The notes under the pieces are model-generated. The model did not search any database and was not told where the DNA came from. It saw only the letters and a program-made list of their open reading frames with translations. Shown one piece after another: positions 61,866-64,000 of a DNA stretch of 64,000 nt (position 1 is its first letter; every line of letters begins with the position of its first letter). The translations under genes and the position numbers were made by a program. Source of the stretch: Streptomyces sp. NBC_00654 (lineage in GTDB: Bacteria; Actinomycetota; Actinomycetes; Streptomycetales; Streptomycetaceae); assembly GCF_026341775.1 (NCBI RefSeq), contig NZ_JAPEOB010000001.1, positions 1,550,001-1,614,000 of the forward strand, given 5' to 3'.

Positions 61866-64000
61866 ATGTCCCACGTCGGCGTCCCGCGCGGGACAGTCCG
61901 AAAGCGCCGCTCTCTCGCCCTTCTCACGACCGGTGTGCTCACGATCCCGGTGCTGGCCGGATGCAGCTCGGGCACCCGGGACAGCGCGCGGCCCTTCCCG
62001 CAGGACATCGCCCCGGCCGCCCGGGACCTGGTCGCCGACGGCTCCTCGGTGAACTGGGCGGTCGACGCGCTGCCCGCCACCTTCAACGCCTTCCAGGCGG
62101 ACGCCGACAGCACCACCGCACGCATCGCCGGAGCGGTGCTGCCCTCCCTCTTCCCGCTGGACGTGACCGGCAGGCCCCGGCTCAACCCGGACTATCTGGA
62201 GTCGGCGAAGGTCATCGGGCGCGAGCCCAAGCAGGTCGTGCTCTACAAGCTCAACCAGCAGGCGGTGTGGAGCAACGGCCGGGAGATCGGGGCGCCCGAC
62301 TTCGTCGCCCAGTGGCGCGCGCTGAGCGGCAAGGACTCGGCGTTCTGGACCGCCCGCAACGCGGGCTACGACCGGATCGAGAAGATCGAGCGCGGCGCCG
62401 ACGACCTCCAGGTCCGGGTCACCTTCTCCAAGCCGTACGCGGACTGGCGCGCGCTGTTCTCGCCGCTGTACCCGAAGGAGGTGACCGGTTCCCCGGACGC
62501 CTTCAACGACGGCGCGCGCACCTCGCTCAAGACCTCGGCGGGACCGTTCCGGCTGCGCAGCGTGAGCAAGGAGGAGGGGACCGTCACGCTCGCGCGCGAC
62601 CCGCGCTGGTGGGGCGACGAGGCGAAGCTCGACACGCTCGTCCTCCGTGCCGTCAAGCCCCAGGAACGCGCCAAGGCCCTCGCCGACGGCACCCTGGACA
62701 TCGCCGACGTCGACCCGGCCGCGGCGCACCGTATCGCCCTGGCCGCCCGGGACGGGGGCGCGGCCGGGCAGCCGCTCACGCACGGCCCCGGGTCCGGCAT
62801 GACGCCCGCCGACGCCCTGCGCTCCTGGGCCCTGGCGCACGGCTCGGACGAGGAGGAGGCGGAGAGCGCCCAGGCCGCCAGGGAACGGAACAGGGTGGCC
62901 GCGGCGGCGTACGGGGCCGAGCAGAAGGCCCTGCGCGGCTATGCCGTCCGCAAATCCCTGGAGCCCGCCTACACCCAGCTCGCGCTGAACGGCGAGACCG
63001 GGCCGCTCGCGGACGACCGGGTACGCCGGGCGGTGGCCCGCGCCCTGGACCGCCAGGAGCTGGCCGACACCGTACTGGCGCCGCTCGGGCTCCCCGCGAA
63101 CCCGCCCGGCAGTCACCTGGCCCTCGCCGGACAGCCCGGGTACAAGGACGGCAGCGGCGCACTCGGCGACCAGAACACCAAGGAGGCCCAGGCGCTGCTG
63201 GCCGACGCGGGCTGGACCCGGGGCGGCGCCGCCCAGAAACCCAAGGACACCAAGGCGGGCAGCGAGGCGGAGAAGGAGAAGGAGAAGGGAGGGACGGCGG
63301 AGAAGGAGGGGGCGGCCGGGGAGAAGCCCGATGCCGGGAAGAAGACCGAGGACGGCGCGGGGGGCAAGCCCTCGGACAAGGCGGCGGACAGGACACAGGA
63401 CACGGCGGAGAGGAAGGCCGCGGACAAGGAGAAGGGGGACGCGGGCAGGAAGGACGAGTCCGCCTCCGACGAGGGCACCTACATCGTCGGCGAGGACAAC
63501 AAGCCGGGCGACGGACCGGGCGACGGGCCGGGCACCGCGAGCGGCTCCCGGCCGGGCGCCGCCGTCCACATCCTCGCACCCGCCCCCGCCGCGGCCGCCC
63601 AGAGCGCCGCCCTCCTGCGCCAGGCCGGAGCCCTCGTGGACGCGAAGCCCGCGTCGGGTACGGAGGCCAGGGCCGACGGTGCCGCCGAGGAGAAGCCCTC
63701 CAGGGTCAGCGCCCAGGACAAGCAGCCGGGCGGCGCCGCCGGCGCGTACGCCCCCGTGGGCACCGCCGCACCGGCCCCCGCCTCGGTGCGGGGACCGCTC
63801 GGCAAGGAGGGCAAGACGCTGACCCTGCGCTTCGTCCTCCCGTCGGGGCCCGGCTCCCAGCCGCTGCGCAGCGTCGGCGAGAAGATCGCGGCGATGCTGG
63901 ACTCGATCGGCATCGGCACGGAGATCACCAAGGTCCCCGACGACAGCTACTTCAAGGACCACATCGCCTCCGGCGACTACGACCTGGCGCTGTACTCCTG
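61866..64000 (+). CDS. ABC transporter solute-binding lipoprotein, SBP_bac_5 family (partial)
   Basis: The open frame runs from ATG 61866 (after GGAGG) to the window end without a stop, giving over 700 residues. The lipobox VLAGC places the lipidated cysteine at 33. The SBP_bac_5 pattern follows (NPDYLESAKVIGREPKQV, VWSNGREIGAPDFVAQW, LKTSAGPFRLRSV). Residues about 455-535 are an insert rich in Lys, Glu, Asp and Ala (KEKEKGG, EKPDAGKK), and a Pro/Ala/Gly-rich segment follows. It probably binds peptides or other oligomeric solutes; any permease genes lie outside the window. The mixed-charge insert is unusual for the family. Confidence 0.85.
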   Translation, partial: MSHVGVPRGTVRKRRSLALLTTGVLTIPVLAGCSSGTRDSARPFPQDIAPAARDLVADGSSVNWAVDALPATFNAFQADADSTTARIAGAVLPSLFPLDVTGRPRLNPDYLESAKVIGREPKQVVLYKLNQQAVWSNGREIGAPDFVAQWRALSGKDSAFWTARNAGYDRIEKIERGADDLQVRVTFSKPYADWRALFSPLYPKEVTGSPDAFNDGARTSLKTSAGPFRLRSVSKEEGTVTLARDPRWWGDEAKLDTLVLRAVKPQERAKALADGTLDIADVDPAAAHRIALAARDGGAAGQPLTHGPGSGMTPADALRSWALAHGSDEEEAESAQAARERNRVAAAAYGAEQKALRGYAVRKSLEPAYTQLALNGETGPLADDRVRRAVARALDRQELADTVLAPLGLPANPPGSHLALAGQPGYKDGSGALGDQNTKEAQALLADAGWTRGGAAQKPKDTKAGSEAEKEKEKGGTAEKEGAAGEKPDAGKKTEDGAGGKPSDKAADRTQDTAERKAADKEKGDAGRKDESASDEGTYIVGEDNKPGDGPGDGPGTASGSRPGAAVHILAPAPAAAAQSAALLRQAGALVDAKPASGTEARADGAAEEKPSRVSAQDKQPGGAAGAYAPVGTAAPAPASVRGPLGKEGKTLTLRFVLPSGPGSQPLRSVGEKIAAMLDSIGIGTEITKVPDDSYFKDHIASGDYDLALYS

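Overview
The window is chromosomal DNA from a Streptomyces-type actinomycete. The evidence is the very high G+C content, GTG and TTG starts, a WhiB-family regulator, class I fumarase, GlpX and polyphosphate glucokinase, and many leaderless promoters with TAnnnT placed 6-7 nt before the start codon. The order fumarase / LiaF-like / WhiB / glpX / DUF4245 / nitroreductase / xseBA / APC permease / ispH / ppgK / membrane protein / ychF matches, from memory, a conserved Streptomyces core block. The genes on either side look accessory.

Layout. (1) 1-6077: the end of a polyketide cluster on the minus strand, with an unread partial gene, a KS-AT-ACP synthase and an MFS exporter, plus a divergent TrmB/LuxR-like regulator. 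(2) 6188-19163: the conserved core block. (3) 19164-21330: a scarred accessory island downstream of ychF. It holds a nuclease-like fragment, two overlapping small ORFs sharing a QAGRDQ motif, an intact RelE/Phd toxin-antitoxin pair, and a repeated hairpin plus GTGCTGGAT unit seen in two or three copies. (4) 21629-30015: a TrmB/LuxR regulator, a large secreted subtilase, a SpoIIE-type phosphatase and an SNF2 helicase. (5) 30109-33067: a compact class IV-like lanthipeptide pair, lanA then lanL, with a CCG-type cyclase and a minisatellite-encoded linker. (6) 33412-39720: a secreted GH65 enzyme, a cupin, a threonine-synthase-like enzyme and a proteinase-K-type protease with a P domain. (7) 40242-48536: a GntR regulator, a SPOR-like small protein with a possible leaderless TTA-containing upstream ORF, a Nudix hydrolase, a free anti-sigma-type kinase beside a PAS-GAF-SpoIIE-kinase sensor, PspA and a TPM-domain protein. 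(8) 48650-57364: a beta-glucoside/glucan uptake and hydrolysis locus (Tat-exported PF10091-like enzyme, GH1, ABC transporter, LacI repressor, with an acetylxylan-esterase-like gene between). (9) 57693-61580: a succinate dehydrogenase operon. (10) 61866-64000: the start of a large peptide-type ABC solute-binding lipoprotein, cut by the window end.

How the parts connect. The LacI gene and the ABC operon carry near-identical palindromes (TGWAAGCGCATWCA), so the sugar locus is probably one regulon. The lanthipeptide synthetase follows its precursor after one base, so the two are probably translated together. The ychF-proximal island looks like a site of repeated insertion and decay of conflict genes. 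Short tandem repeats (7 to 28 bp) sit in many intergenic gaps and once inside a gene.
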